A DNA stretch of 64,000 bases from the NCBI RefSeq assembly GCF_018446385.1, contig NC_055996.1, positions 16,045,317 to 16,109,316 of the forward strand, given 5' to 3'. This document shows positions 42,252-54,472 of this stretch, piece after piece; the first letter of the stretch is position 1; each line of letters begins with the position of its first letter. The notes under the pieces are model-generated. The model made no database searches. It worked only from the letters and a program-made list of their open reading frames with translations, and was not told where the DNA came from. The DNA comes from Zingiber officinale (taxonomy: Eukaryota > Streptophyta > Magnoliopsida > Zingiberales > Zingiberaceae). Made by a program: the position numbers and the translations under genes.

Positions 42252-44875
42252 TGTTGGTTGCTATGCGAAATATCATACCGGTTCCCTTATATAAAAATTT
42301 TGTATAAGTCCTGAACCTTTACTAACAACCTATTATGTTCTTTAGAGATTAAATTAGGAATCGCAAACGGAACTTAACATTATTGATTCCAAATTTAACT
42401 TATCTGTTCTTAGTGGTTTAGACTTGGATCGCAAATGATGCTTAACATTATTGATCCAAATCCACCCATGTTACAAATTTAATTAAATATTAATTTCAGA
42501 AATCGACTTCCAAGTTAAACATGGCGAGGCACTAGGCCTTCTTGGGTATGGGAGCATCCACCACTTCCTAGACAAAGCATTTCAATGAAATCTAATATTT
42601 AATTTCCTTATATAACCCTAGGTTTAACCAAAAAGGAACAATCGAATCACAAATTTGAAAAAAAAAAAAACACAAACTCGAATCACAAATTCGAAAACTA
42701 GAATCATATGCCTCTTGTGTTTGGTATTTCAAAAACTATACAAAGAAAACTAGTATGATGCGGAAAATAATTACTAGTTATACATTTCTTTGTAAGCAAC
42801 AACCTCTTGATCTTCTATCGTATTCTATCGTATTCCTCTTCTTATCTCGGACGTTGTGTGGGCAACGATCTACCGAGATGAGAATCCACCAAGCCTCCTT
42901 CTTTCTTCTTCTAAGTTTCGGCCAAGCACCTTTCTCCAAGAGATAGCAATTCTCGGCCACCAACCAAGCTCCAAGGGATGCAAGAGTAAAGCCTCCTTTC
43001 TCTCCTTCTTCTCCTAGCAAGAACCGGCCACCACAAGAACTCCAAGAAAGGGATGCACCGGCCACTAAAGAAGAAGAGAAGAAGAGAAGAATAGGGTCGG
43101 CCACACACCAAGGAATAGAGGATAAACTATAGTAGATATGTTGTGAGGTGAGGCACCTCTACCCCCTCTTTTATATTCCTTGGTCTTGGCATATAAGAAA
43201 ATTTAATTATAATTAAAATTCCCTTATTCTCCTTGCCATTGGTTAATAAGAAAATTTTAATTTAAAATTCCTTTTAACCCTTTACATGGTCGGCCATATC
43301 ACATGCTCCAAATAAGACAAGTTTTAAACACAAAATTAAAACTTCCTTATTTGTTTCCGGAAATTTTTAAAATAAAAATTTCTCTAATAATTTTTTCCTT
43401 CATGGTTGGTTATAAAAGGAAATTTTATAAATTAAAATCTCTCTATTAAAATATGTGGATGATTTCTAAAAAGGAAAGTTATCTTTAAAATTAAAATCTT
43501 CCACTCAATCTACAAATAAGGAAATATATCAAATCTTTTCTTAATCTTTTGTAAAAACTATAATAGGAAAGATTTAATTTTAAAACTCTCTTTTATATTA
43601 TCAAGATGGTTACAAAAAAAGAAAGTTTTATCAAAAATTAAAATCTTCCTTTTAACTAAAATAAGGAAAGACATCAAACCTTTCACTTAATCTTTTGTAG
43701 AAAGCTATAAAAGGACAGATTTAAATTTTAAACTCTCTTTTAAAACCATGGTATCCACATAAGAAAAGATTTAAAAAAAATAAAATCCTTTTTTAATTAT
43801 ACATGGTGGGCCACACCGAGCTTGGGCTCCAAGCTAGGGTCGGCCACCTATACTTGGCTCAACCTATGGCTTGGTCGGCCCAAGCTTGGACTCCAAGCTT
43901 ACTTGGCCGGCCACCTAATGGTTGGATAAGAAGGTGGGTATAGGTGTGTATAACATTTTATAAATAAGAGGCTACGATAGGGGCCGAGAGGAGGAATTGG
44001 CTTTGGTCTCCCGATGAAATTAAGCTTCCCGTGTTCGCCCCGAACACCCAACTTAATTTCATCAATAATAATTCATACCACTAAAGAATTATTATTGAAC
44101 TACCGCACCAATCCCAAATTATATTTTGGGCTCCTTCTTATTATGAGTGTGTTAGTCTCCCTGTGTTTAAGATATAGAATGTCCACTAATTAAATGAGTT
44201 ACTGACAACTCACTTAATTAATATCTAGCTCCCAGAGTAGTACCACTCAACTTCATTATCATGTCGGACTGAGTCCACCTGTAGGGTTTACATGACAATC
44301 CTTATGAGCTCCTCTTGGGGATATTATCAACCTAGATTACTAGGACACAGTTTTCTTCTATAATCAACAACACACACTATAAATAATATCATTTCCCAAC
44401 TTATCGGGCCTCTTGATTTATCGAACTAAATCTCACCCATTGATAAGTCAAAGAAATAAATACTAGATATATGTGTTTGTTATTATATCAGGATTAAGAG
44501 CACACACTTCCATAACGACAAAGGTCTTGTTATTTTATTCAGTCAGTATAAAAAGAACTTACCTTAAATGGTCCAGCTCAATACACTTAGAGTGTACTAG
44601 CGTAATTTTATAGTTAAGATAAACTAATATCAAATTACACTACGACTACTCCAATGGTTTATTCCTTTCAATCTTAGTCGTGAGCTACTGTTTATAATTT
44701 ATAAGGAATTGATAACATGATCTCATGTATGTGACACCACACACCATGTTATCTACAATATAAATTAATTGAACAACTACATTTAGCATATAAATGTAGA
44801 CATTTGACCAATGTGATTCTTTATTTCAAAATAAAATGTTTACAAAAGGCTAGGCTTTTAGTATACACTCTAACA
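42252..44875 (-). mobile_element. Solo LTR of copia family B in copia C integrase
   Basis: On - it starts TGTTAGAGTGTATACT (44875) and ends AACCAACA (42252). It is the same family as 27491-29898. Flanks tcatc (42247-42251) and tcatt (44876-44880) match 4 of 5. Removing it restores integrase reading (VRSIM then SHTDLLTSFWGYAL). A tataaaag-type box lies at about 43170 on -. The ORFs inside (about 42778-43111) are incidental. Confidence 0.85.
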
Positions 44876-47267
44876 TCATTATCGATCGTACCATATCTAA
44901 TAAAGTATGATTTCTCCTTTTTGATACATCATTCCATTGTGGTGTTCCAAGTGGAGTGAGTTGAGATATGATCCCACACTCAACGAGATGGTCATAAAAC
45001 TCTTGGCTAAGGTATTCCCCACCTCGATCTGATCGAAGCATCTTAATACTCTTACCAAGTTGGTTTTGTACTTCATTCTTGAATTTTTGAACTTTTCAAA
45101 GGATTCTGACTTGTGTCTCATCAGATACACATAGTCGTATCTACTGAAATTAGAGTCGTCAATTTGGGTTGGGCCCGTCGGGTTGGCCCGCCCCGCCAAA
45201 CAATTTAAGCGGGTTGGGTTGGAATTTTATCAACCCAAGTCCGTCGTGGGCCGACCCGCCTAGGCCCGCGACCCGCGCGGGTCGGCCCGCTCGGGCTTGG
45301 GTTGGCCCGCGGGTTGAAAAACACATGTAAGCTAAGTTTTAGGCCAATTTATTATCTTTCTTTGTTATAATTTTGAAATAAAAATAGTACTTTTCATCCA
45401 ACATAGGTACTCCTTTGTGTTCATTTATATTTAAAATACATGTTTATGTATACATTTAATTGTAGAAAACTTTTTCGAAGTAAAATGTTGAAGATATGAA
45501 ATATTTTTTAATTTTTTTTAAAAAATTTTGATGGGCCCGAGGGTTGGCCCGCCAAACCCGCAACCCGCCTTAGAATGGGTTGGGTTGGAAATTTTCCAAC
45601 CCGCCAAGTTGGCGGGTTGGCCCGCCCCGCCCCGCCCCGCCAAATGGTTAACCCGCCACGGGTCGACCCGCCCCGTCACGGGTTGACCCGTCTGACAGCT
45701 CTAACTGAAATCATCAGCGAAGGTAATGAAGTAATAATAACCTCCTCTAGCTACTATTCTGAAAGGGCCATTAGCAATAATACATACATCAGTATGTATG
45801 AGTCCTAACAGATCATTAGCCCTTTCGTCGTGTCCACTAAATAGAGTTTTTGTCATCTTACCTTGAAGACGAGATTTGCATGCCTCATATGATTCAAAAT
45901 CAAATGAGTCCAAAAGTCCATCCTTATGGAGTTGGGATATATGGCTCTCATTTATGTGACCCAAGCGACAATGCCAGAGATATATTTGGTTCAAATCATT
46001 AGATTTAAACTATTTGGTATTTATGTTAGATTGGGTTTTCAAAGTCTAGAACATAGAGGTCATTCATAAGAGGTGCACTACAATAAAACATATCATTAAA
46101 ATAAATGAAACAATATTTGTCCTTTATTACAAATAAAAGGCCTTTCTTGTCCAAACAAGAAACAGAGATAATGTTCTTTGTTAAAGCAGACACATAGCAG
46201 CACTCTTCTAGTTCTAAAACAAACCCAGTGGGCAAAGATAAGGAGTATGTTCCTACAGTGACAGCAGCAACTTTTGCATCATTGCCTATTCATAGGTCCA
46301 CTTCGCCCTTTGCCAACACTCTACTATTTCTCAGTCCCTGCACATTAGTACAAATGTGAGATGCACATCTGGTATCTAATACCCATGAAGAAGAAATAGA
46401 TAGATTAACTTCTATAACATATATACCTGAGGCAGAAGTCTCACTTCTCTTCCTTTTTAATTCCTCTAGGTATACCTTGCAGTTCCTCTTCTAGTGTCCG
46501 GTCTCACCGCAGTGGAAGCAGGTTCCTTGCTTAGCAACCCCACCTTTGGGTTTCAGTGCATGAGTCTTGCCCTTACCTTTGGCTTAGGTCTTACCCTTAT
46601 CTTTAGGCTTCCACTTGTCTTTGCCTTTAGACACCATCAAAATGGTACTAGGTTTTGCCTTCTTAAGGTTGAGTTCAGCGGTTCTCAACATGCTCAACAT
46701 CTCAGGCAGTGATTTATCAATTTTATTCATATTGTAGTTAATGACAAATTGACTATAGCTATCGGGCAATGACTGTAAGATAAGATCAGTGGCCAATTCT
46801 TGGCCTAGTGAAAATCTCAATCGCTGTAGGTTTTTTACATACCCAATCATTTTAAGTGCATATGGCCCTACGGGACTTCTTTCTTGCATTATGCATTAAA
46901 GCAGTGCTTTAGAGATCTTAAATCTCTCATACCTTGTTTGTCCTTGATATAATTGTCTAAGGTGTTCAACCATATCATAAGCATCCATGTTCTCATGTTG
47001 CTTCTGAAGCTCAGAATTCATGGCGGCGAGCATAAGACATGATACATCTAATGCATCATCTTGATGCTTTTTGTAAGCATCCCTATCAGCTCTAGTGGCA
47101 GTAGTGAGGGGTGCTTCAGGAATATGCTGCTCTAGGACGTACAGTTTCTGTTCTTGCTTGAGAATCATTCTCAAGTTTTTGTACCATTCCAGAAAGTTAG
47201 CTCTATTGATCTTGTCCTTATCAAGGACAGATCGCAGAGAGAGGGTGTTAGAGGTATTTAATGACAT
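44876..47267 (-). pseudogene. Copia C gag, protease, integrase (5' half)
   Basis: On -: gag from ATG 47267 (MSLNTSNTLSLRSVLDKDKI, then NFLEWYKNLRMILKQEQKL), stopped at about 46896, and continuing with LILQSLPDSYSQFVINYNMN. A zinc knuckle CFHCGETGH-stop-KRNC (about 46,510) has lost a Trp codon to TAG. The protease-like segment WVLDT and integrase HHCC (WHCRLGHINESH...CKSRLQGKMTK) follow, then the integrase core to GGEYLSQEF, NDVSKRRNHTLLDMVRSIM. It is interrupted at 45703-45151 by a MITE and at 44875 by a solo LTR. Confidence 0.8.
45151..45703. mobile_element. hAT-type MITE with 8-bp target duplication
   Basis: 553 bp with inverted ends TAGAGTCGTCAATTTGGG and (complement) TAGAGCTGTCAGACGGGT. 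The 8-bp duplication actgaaat is exact (45143-45150 and 45704-45711). The ends are rich in gggttggcccgcc, the middle is AT-rich, and there is no coding capacity. Removal restores integrase ADDFS-RYDYVYLMRH. Confidence 0.92.
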
Positions 47268-48560
47268 GGTAATCTACAACAACATAATGCAGAACTTAGT
47301 ATCATATATTGATCATTTAATTAGGCCTTTAATTAAATGATTCTCCCACAGAATTATAAAGTTTGGTAGGAGTGAGTCATGGTTGTGGTTTTACCCACAG
47401 TACTAGCTCTAAATCCAATCACAATAATATTCATGTGGGACAAGATCCATATTATACCTCATCTTGAGTTAGCTTTGGCTAATCGTCCAAGACTCATATA
47501 ATGTAGGTAGGCATCATATACCAATTGCATCAAATGCAACTCTTGTATAGCTAGATGAACAATACTATTTGTCCATTTGCCCATCTTATGAAATTCATAT
47601 TATAGCTCATCTTGAGTTAGCTTTGGCTAATCACCTAAGATTAGTACAATTTGAATTCCATCTTATAGGGTATGCCTCTAAGCTCTCAATCTAAATGAGA
47701 CAACTTAGTTAAGTCGCACCCAAGTTTAATAGTCGGACATCACAATTGTCCTGTCACACTCTAGCAAGATAAATTGAGTCACTTTGCTTTGGCAAAACCT
47801 GACTACAATTGATCTAGCTAGAAGTGAGCATTAAACTTTGGTAGACATATATTAAAAGACCTAATTATATTTAAACTAGACATGTATCGAATACAATCAA
47901 AGCACACATCACATATATGCATAAATTAAAATGTGACATGGTTATGGTCCACATAAACTATGATCTTCTCAAGCCAATGAGAAGAGTGATAAGTCAACCT
48001 AGGTCAAAGCAGCTTCTCCAAGCGCTTCCTTGGTCGTCGTGTGTTGTTGTCCTTTCTTCCTTTTCACCTGTCGCCCAGTAGACTAACTCCTTTCTATTTT
48101 GTACATTACAAAATCTAAAGAAACTCGAGTTACATTCGAGTGTAGTCTAAAATTACAACAAGAATAAAAGGATGAAGGCACGACACGCAGGCCGTATTAT
48201 GAATTACAACATCACATACAATCACATAGGGATTCAAGGGTCATAACCATGCACCATGTCATATATATATTCACAATATCCTTATGACATAAATCTACTA
48301 TGATGTGAATATTGAATTATGAGCCGCAACGCCACGGTGGTCTCGCCATGTTTCGTATCAACTATGTTTCATTCCGAACAAAACACCTTTGGCCGAGACA
48401 TTGCTGGTCACATACCAACTATGTTTCGTTCTCAACAAACACTAATTTTTTATTGAAACTCATAATTTACAGATTATAGTAAACCTGTTATGCATTTCTA
48501 TATCACATATAAAAATTCTAACAACTTAGTATATCCTTTCGCAAGTGGCTCTGATATCAC
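47268..48560 (-). other. Copia C untranslated leader
   Basis: Sequence between the 5' LTR and gag. It holds the primer-like site adjacent to 48560 and two copies of an atagctcatcttgagttagctttggctaat-type segment (about 47455-47490 and 47595-47630). No gene is seen. Confidence 0.65.
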
Positions 48561-50335
48561 TGTAAGGAACTAGAGCGCTAAATATGCTTATGCGCAACGG
48601 AAACCATCTAGTTCCTCCAGGAGATTCATGCGAAGGTAAAAGACAAATATACTAAGTTTTCTAAAAGAGAATGAAAAAGGTTATACCTTTGATGCATGCA
48701 CATGGACTCTAGACAGCTTGGATCACAGCATGATCACACGTTCGTGCCTCTATGGTATCCACACGAACAAGCATTGCCTTCGTTTGTCTCACAAACTCAC
48801 AAGTAGGAGAAGAAAACCACCTAAGGTTGTGCTAGCAACCTAGAGAAAGGGTTTCGGCCAAGAAGAGAGGAGAGGAAGGAGAGAATGAAGATCTTCCTCA
48901 AAAATGAAGAGAAAAAATGCTTAAGTATTTTCATCCAATGAAAACACTTAATGAGCATTAATTCAATTAATGAGCCTTAATGAGTATTTACACTCCATTA
49001 AGGACCACACTTGAAACTCCTCATTTTAAATTCAATTTCAAAAATTGAATGAAATGGTTCATTGAATTTCGAAATTCAATGAATATCTCCATTAATTCTC
49101 ACTTGAGTCTAACTCAAGTCTAATTCACTTGAGTCTAACTTAAGTCTAATTCAATCGAGTCTTATTCAATTAATCTCATGCAATTTCAAATTCAATGAAT
49201 CACATTTCATTAATTTGAATTAACTCCTTGAGTCTAGTTTGAATTGGACTTAATCCAATAGTTAGATCCAATTGAGTCTAACTCAATAAGTCCAATTCGG
49301 ATTAGACTTAATCCAATGATTCATCATATAAACTCATCTCCAAATCTACTTGTTCTTTGTGTGTGACCCAATAGGTTCTCATAATGTTGTCAATGTACCC
49401 AAATCAACATTTAGATATATAAGTAATGAGTGACATCTAGCAAGGCATCATTGCTACCCAAGTGACGAGAAAGTCGAGATCCGACCTAACATGTTCATGA
49501 CTATTATCTTGTATTAATTGGTCCCTCTATCCTTGATATCTAGATTGATCAATGAGGCATAGACCGTGACATCCTCTTATTAACCTTTGTGTTTCTTGAT
49601 CTCTAAGTAGACACACTCAATCAAATAAGTTCAATATCTCATATTTACTTATTTGGGCATGACCATGCTTTCTTGTGTTCTACTAATCAAGAGGCTCACA
49701 GATATCGTTTTCGTCATATGGAAGGGATAGATCTCATCTACATCACTCACATCCCTCCGCATAGTTCATTGCATACCCAGTGATCGACTTTATTGTCCAC
49801 CTTGTTACATGTGGCGTTTGTCGATAACAAAGTACACAACTCCTTATGTAGGGAACCGTAATGACTTCAGGTCTAAGGACTATTCATACCAATAGTCACA
49901 TGAGAATGTTTATGACACTCATATAATGATCCATGAAACATTCTCATGGCGGATCATTCATTATATATTCTCTAATATATATACTCATGTGTCAACCTGA
50001 TATCTCATATCCATGACTTGTGAGATTAAGTCATCCATTGACCTACATGCTAGTTTCAATGCATAAATATTGTCCTTGTATATTAATGTTTGACAAGGAA
50101 TAGTTAAGAGTAGTGTTCTATATATATATATCTACAATATCTCACTATCAATTCAACTAATTGGTATGCTGTAGATATGAACTTACTACCCAAGGACATT
50201 ATTATACTTATTCAATCGACACTGATTTGAAATAAATATAATAACCAACTTTGCCTTTTTATTAATAATGAAATATGATACAAAAATGAGCCCTATACTA
50301 TCATCTTATAATTGGTACTAGGGCTAATACTAACA
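48561..50335 (-). repeat. Copia C 5' LTR
   Basis: 1775 bp, the counterpart of 38307-40077 with scattered substitutions across the alignment, implying an old insertion. Confidence 0.85.
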
Positions 50336-51329
50336 GGAGTAACACGTCGCCTTTTGCGCTGAAGGCGTAAACGCTACTCGGGAGCTGGGGAATGAGCCCT
50401 CTCGCTAGCAACTGCCTCGACAGGCAGGGATTCAGTTCCAGGGTCCTCGGACTATTGAGAAGAAACCTCCGCTGAGGCACTGGCCTGAGGAACCTCCTGG
50501 CCTGCCATGATCTCTCGGTTTTGCTTCCGTAGGATGGCGCTAGGCATCGCGGAAGAGTCGAGAGCGAAGGCTCGAAACATGACAACTTCTACAGGCAAAA
50601 AAGAATACCTTAGTTAGCGGAGATATACAGAGAGAGTCAAGTAATCTTACCAAAAGGTGCGCTCAAAGGTGTCTGGATAGGGCTTAGCCCAAAAATATAT
50701 AACACACTCTCCCATAGCAGAGAAGGAAGCCGCAGTTGCACTCTTTCCAATTTTTCGGAGGTGGTCAAGCAAGCAGGTTGGTGTTGATGATCTTGCAGCT
50801 CAAAGGGAAAAGGAAGACGGAGGCGCCATTCGACAGGCCAGGTCACGACTTCAAGCAATTGGACGTAGAAAAAGTAGGACTTCCAGTCTTTATTGGAAGA
50901 AGGCATGCACTCAAAAAATCTATGCCCAATCCTGGATTACACCATGAAGACGCCGAATTCCGAGCGCTTAAGGGAATAGAAGTGGTGAAAGAGTTGAGGA
51001 GTGAAAGGGATCTCATATAGACGGCACAAAATTACCATCCCACACATAGCGCAGAAGGCGTTGTGAGCAAATTGGGACAAAGGGATACCAAAATACTGAC
51101 TCAAGGATGAGAAGAAGGAAGGAATGGGAAATCGCAGACCAACAAGAAGTTGGTCTTTGAAGAAGGTCACAAAGTCGGTGGGGGGAGGATATGGATGGTC
51201 ATCAGGCCCAGGAAGGCGCAGCTGATATGCTTCGGACAACCTCAAGTTGGATCGTAAAGATTTAAGGTCACTCCTATCCAAATTTGAACGAAAATAGGCG
51301 TATCAAGGCACCCCCGTCTCTCCGACCAT
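50336..51329 (-). pseudogene. G1 antisense ORF, N-terminal part (Transposase_28-like)
   Basis: ATG 51329 on - opens MVGETGVP, then a TGA, then the frame continues through FRSNLDRSDLKSLRSNL to FFKDQLLVGLRFPIPSF, IPLSQFAHNAFCAM and DWKSYFFYVQL, parallel to the G2 ORF. A second stop (TAA, CAA in relatives) precedes SRIGHRFFE. The first intron (donor GTAAGATTAC, acceptor TTGCCTGTAG, about 50,655-50,587) is at the same place as in G2. Exon 2 begins EVVMFRAFALDSS and is cut at 50335 by copia C. Confidence 0.8.
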
Positions 51330-51900
51330 TATCTAATCAACAAACGAAGGTGTAATGAAGGAAGAAGGAGAAGTACTTATGCGAAAGGGAAGGTTAGCGA
51401 GTAGAAATGAGCAAAGGAAGAAAGGTCAGAGAAAGATGATGTGCTAATGAGTCACTGTTAGAGGCCTTTAGGGTTTTTAAACTAAAACCCTTAAGGAGTA
51501 TCGGGAGTCGAACCAGACAATCAAAACGGCGGAGTGCACGATGACTGTCAGATCAAGAGACAGAAGCGCCCTGGGGGTGTGTGCAGAAAGCGTGCATCAG
51601 ACATCATAACAAGTAAAGTTCGTGGAGCACGTGTCAGCTCCCTATGAAAGGGCATTTATGATGAAAGTGACAAAGAAATCATGGAGGTGATATACAAATA
51701 GGAGCATCCTACCTCATGAAGACCATGCCTCGAGGATCAAAAATTCCATGTGGCGGCCTCAGGAAATGAAGCAGAAGACAATGGGAAGTGTTGATCAAAA
51801 TTTAGCGCCTCTACCCCTCCTCGGAATCAGAGTAAGATTCAAATTTAACTAAAGCCTTATGCAATGCACTTTGTGATCGCAGGTGCATTAGGCTAAGTCC
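51330..51900. other. Upstream region of the G1 antisense ORF
   Basis: Non-coding sequence between the antisense ORF start and the tandem array; the promoter of that ORF would lie here on -. No clear box is identified. Confidence 0.5.
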
Positions 51901-51939
51901 ACGAGCACAGCTCCTTCAAGCCACAAATGCTGCCCTTCC

Positions 51940-53000
51940 ATACCAATTCCCGATCAGGCCTCCAAACTCTTGCCCCAGCGTGAGTTATAAGTGAGCTTAC
52001 TCTCACAACCAATGACCTCCCGGTCAGGACTCCAGACTCTCGCCCTAGCACGAGTTATAAGTGAGCATGCTCTCACGACCAACGACCTCCCGGTCGAGAT
52101 TCCAGACTCTCACCGCAGCGCGAGTTATAAGTGAGAATGCTTTCATGACCAACAACCTCCCAATTGGGACTCCAGACTCTCGCCTCAGTGCGAGTTATAA
52201 GTAAGCATGCTTTCACGCCTCCAGACTCTCACCCCCAACGCGAGTTATAAGTGAGCATACTCTCACGACCAACGACCTCCCGGTTGGGATTCCAGACTCT
52301 CGCCCTAGCACAAGTTATAAGTGAGCATGCTCTCACAACCAACGACCTCCCGGTCGGGACTCCAGACTCTCGCCCCAGCGCAAGTTATAAGTGAGCATGC
52401 TCTCACACCTCCAGACTCTCGCCCCAGCGCGAGTTATAAGTGAGCATGCTCTCACGACCAACGACCTTCCAATCGGGACTCCAGACACTCACCCCAGCGT
52501 GAGTTATAAGTGAGCATGCTCTCACGCCTCCAGACTCTCGCCCCAGCGTGAGTTATAAGTGAACATGCTCTCACGACCAACGGCCTCCCGGTCGGGATTC
52601 CAAACTCTCGCCCCAGCGTGAGTTATAAGTAAACATGCTCTTACGCCTCCAGACTGTCGCCCTAGCGTGAGTTATAAGTGAGCATGATCTCACGACTAAC
52701 GACCTCTCGGTCGGAATTCCAAACTCTTACCCCAGCGCTAGTGATAAGTGAGCATGCTCTTACGCCTCCAAACTTTCGCCCCAGCACGAGTTATAAATGA
52801 GCATGCTCTTACGCCTCCAGACTTTCGCCCCAGCACGAGTTATAAGTGAGCATACTCTTACGCCTCCAGACTCTCGCCCCAGCTCGAATTATAAGTGAGC
52901 ATTCTCTCATGACCAACAACATCTCGGTAGGGCTCCGGACTCGCGCCCAAGTGCGAGTTATAAGCGAGCATACTCTCGCACTTAACGACTTATGGGTCAG
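51940..53000 (+). repeat. Tandem array of mixed 70-bp and 48-bp units
   Basis: The core unit ctccagactctcgccccagc-gagttataagtgagcatg-ctctcac recurs about 17 times. Long units add accaacgacctcccggtcgg; short units lack it. The array lies between the antisense ORF start and the 3' LTR. The sequence is unrelated to the G2 array (18410-19714). Confidence 0.9.
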
Positions 53001-53246
53001 CTTTCAACATTTTCATCCCCGAGCGGGTTATCAGCAAGCAGAGCTTTCACTAAGTACCCCTCAGGGTTTGTATAAAGTAAGAAAGTGTCAGAAGAGGATT
53101 AAGCAGTTAAACTGGTTGCACTACCAATAGTATGGGAAAGGGAACGACATTTAAAGTCGTAGCGGCGAAGTAGAGAAGACTAGGGTTTGGGTATATATAG
53201 TCAATCGGACCTGAGCCTTCTTCGACTAGACTTGTTGGGGAGGCTT
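53001..53246 (+). other. G1 pre-LTR region with possible polypurine tract
   Basis: Leads from the array to a ggggagg tract (53238-53244), the probable plus-strand primer for the LTR that follows. Confidence 0.5.
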
Positions 53247-54222
53247 GTGATATGGTGCATAACGGTAGGGTCTGATAAAGTCTGGCAATCAGAAGTTAAG
53301 AGGACGTGGTAGTTAGCAATTAGGGAAAGAAGAAGTCAGGTCGCCTGACGTCATCAGCCGCATGATGAATGGTCGGGTGCTTACAAATCAGGATCCCAGA
53401 TCTGAGACATGATGTGCAATCGGGGTAATGCCTGACCTACTCTGACTGGTCGGGTTTTCTCAGCTCGATCATATCTAGGCCTGGTGCTCTCAGTAGGTTA
53501 ACTCTCGGTCAACTCTTTAGCAATCCAAATAGGAAGATAAGGCTCTCACCACAGCTCGTCCTTCTCATCAAGACTTGAGCCAGGTGTTATACTTGACAGA
53601 TCATCCCGAGCTACCCCTAGTCACACCTGGGCGAGACAAAAGACACTAGGCGACAACAAGGTCAGGGAATTGTAATCGCCTGTCAGAGAAAACCCGTTGT
53701 ATGTCAGGGAATATTCCAATGATATGCGGTCATCTACGAATGGAACCTTCTTCCAGTTCATGGGAGGGTGTCACACGTCCTTCATCACCCGACAGTTCCT
53801 GACACCCGACATTCTCTGAGAGCAATCAGGCTCTAGAGGTACGCACGGTTATATAAAAAGGGAGGTTCTCTCCCTTAAGTAGGTGCGCTCTCTCGCATAT
53901 TCGCACTTATCCTCTACACTTCTTTTTCCTTCGTACACTATTCTTCCGGGGAAAAAGTACCTAACTTGAGCGTCGGAGGGTCTGCGCCGAGGACTTTTTC
54001 CCTGGTGTCTAGTGTCTAACGTTCTGTGTACTTGTCTAAGTGTGTGCAGAACTTAAGTACCACCGGCTTAGTCATCGCCGTCCTTCAGTTCCACGTGAGG
54101 GTCTATTTTCTGGTGTACATATGCCAGGTGTCCTCGAGTCGCCTCTCCGTCAACACTAACAACACCTCAGTCGGCTTTCGTCTAACTCAGATTCCAGATA
54201 GAATCACTGCTAAACATGTAAA
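53247..54222 (+). mobile_element. G1 3' LTR (approximate ends)
   Basis: It starts near TGTGATATGGTGC, has tatataaaaaggg at about 53850, and a U5 segment TTGAGCGTCGGAGGGTCTGC shared with G2 and with 63530. The right end is uncertain, near taaagatc (54210-54222) by comparison with the G2 LTR end. Same orientation as G1 pol, as expected for a normal element. ORFs inside are incidental. Confidence 0.65.
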
Positions 54223-54257
54223 GATCGTGTTCTGTTGATGCTCACGAATTCTAAACA

Positions 54258-54472
54258 GGTTGAAGGCCAAGTTTCAGATGGAACCTAACACCGACATGGA
54301 TCACTTGGTGGATGTGGTGCTCAATAAGGAAACTCTCGCCGACGATGAGTTTAGAGCAATTTTATCCAAATTCACGACGATCGGATGGGAGGAGGATGGA
54401 ACGAGCAGCTGCCAGAGAGCTGGCTACTCTTTGAATCAATCTACAGTGGCGTGTTTCTTCTCTGGAAACTGA
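54258..54472 (+). pseudogene. Last-exon fragment resembling plastid FtsHi C-terminus
   Basis: A splice-acceptor-like tctaaacag is followed by a + reading with DMDHLVDVVLNKETLADDEF, then RAILSKFTTI, stopping at 54472. From memory of the family, this resembles the extreme C-terminus of a plastid FtsH-like inactive protease (FtsHi1 type; MDKIVEILLEKET..GDEFRAILSEF). No other exon of such a gene is in the window; G1 lies directly upstream and may have separated or replaced the rest. Could also be a terminal exon of a real gene with a very long intron. Confidence 0.45.

Larger units (their letters stand above)
38307..50335 (-). mobile_element. Ty1/copia element C on -, containing two nested insertions
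   Basis: LTRs 50335-48561 (5') and 40077-38307 (3') start TGTTAG and end CCTTACA on -. The 5' LTR is followed by a primer-like site, TGATATCAGAGCC (one change from TGGTATCAGAGC). gag, protease, integrase, reverse transcriptase and RNase H follow in copia order. Flanks are ggagt (50336-50340) and agggt (38302-38306), only 3 of 5 matching, so the duplication is decayed or uncertain. It sits in the second exon of the G1 antisense ORF. Integrase is split by a solo LTR (42252-44875) and a hAT MITE (45151-45703). Confidence 0.85.

Noticed and set aside
42778..43111. ORFs of 66-108 codons on - in the solo LTR
   Set aside because: U5/R region of copia family B; the corresponding part of the 27491-29898 LTR does not keep the frame.
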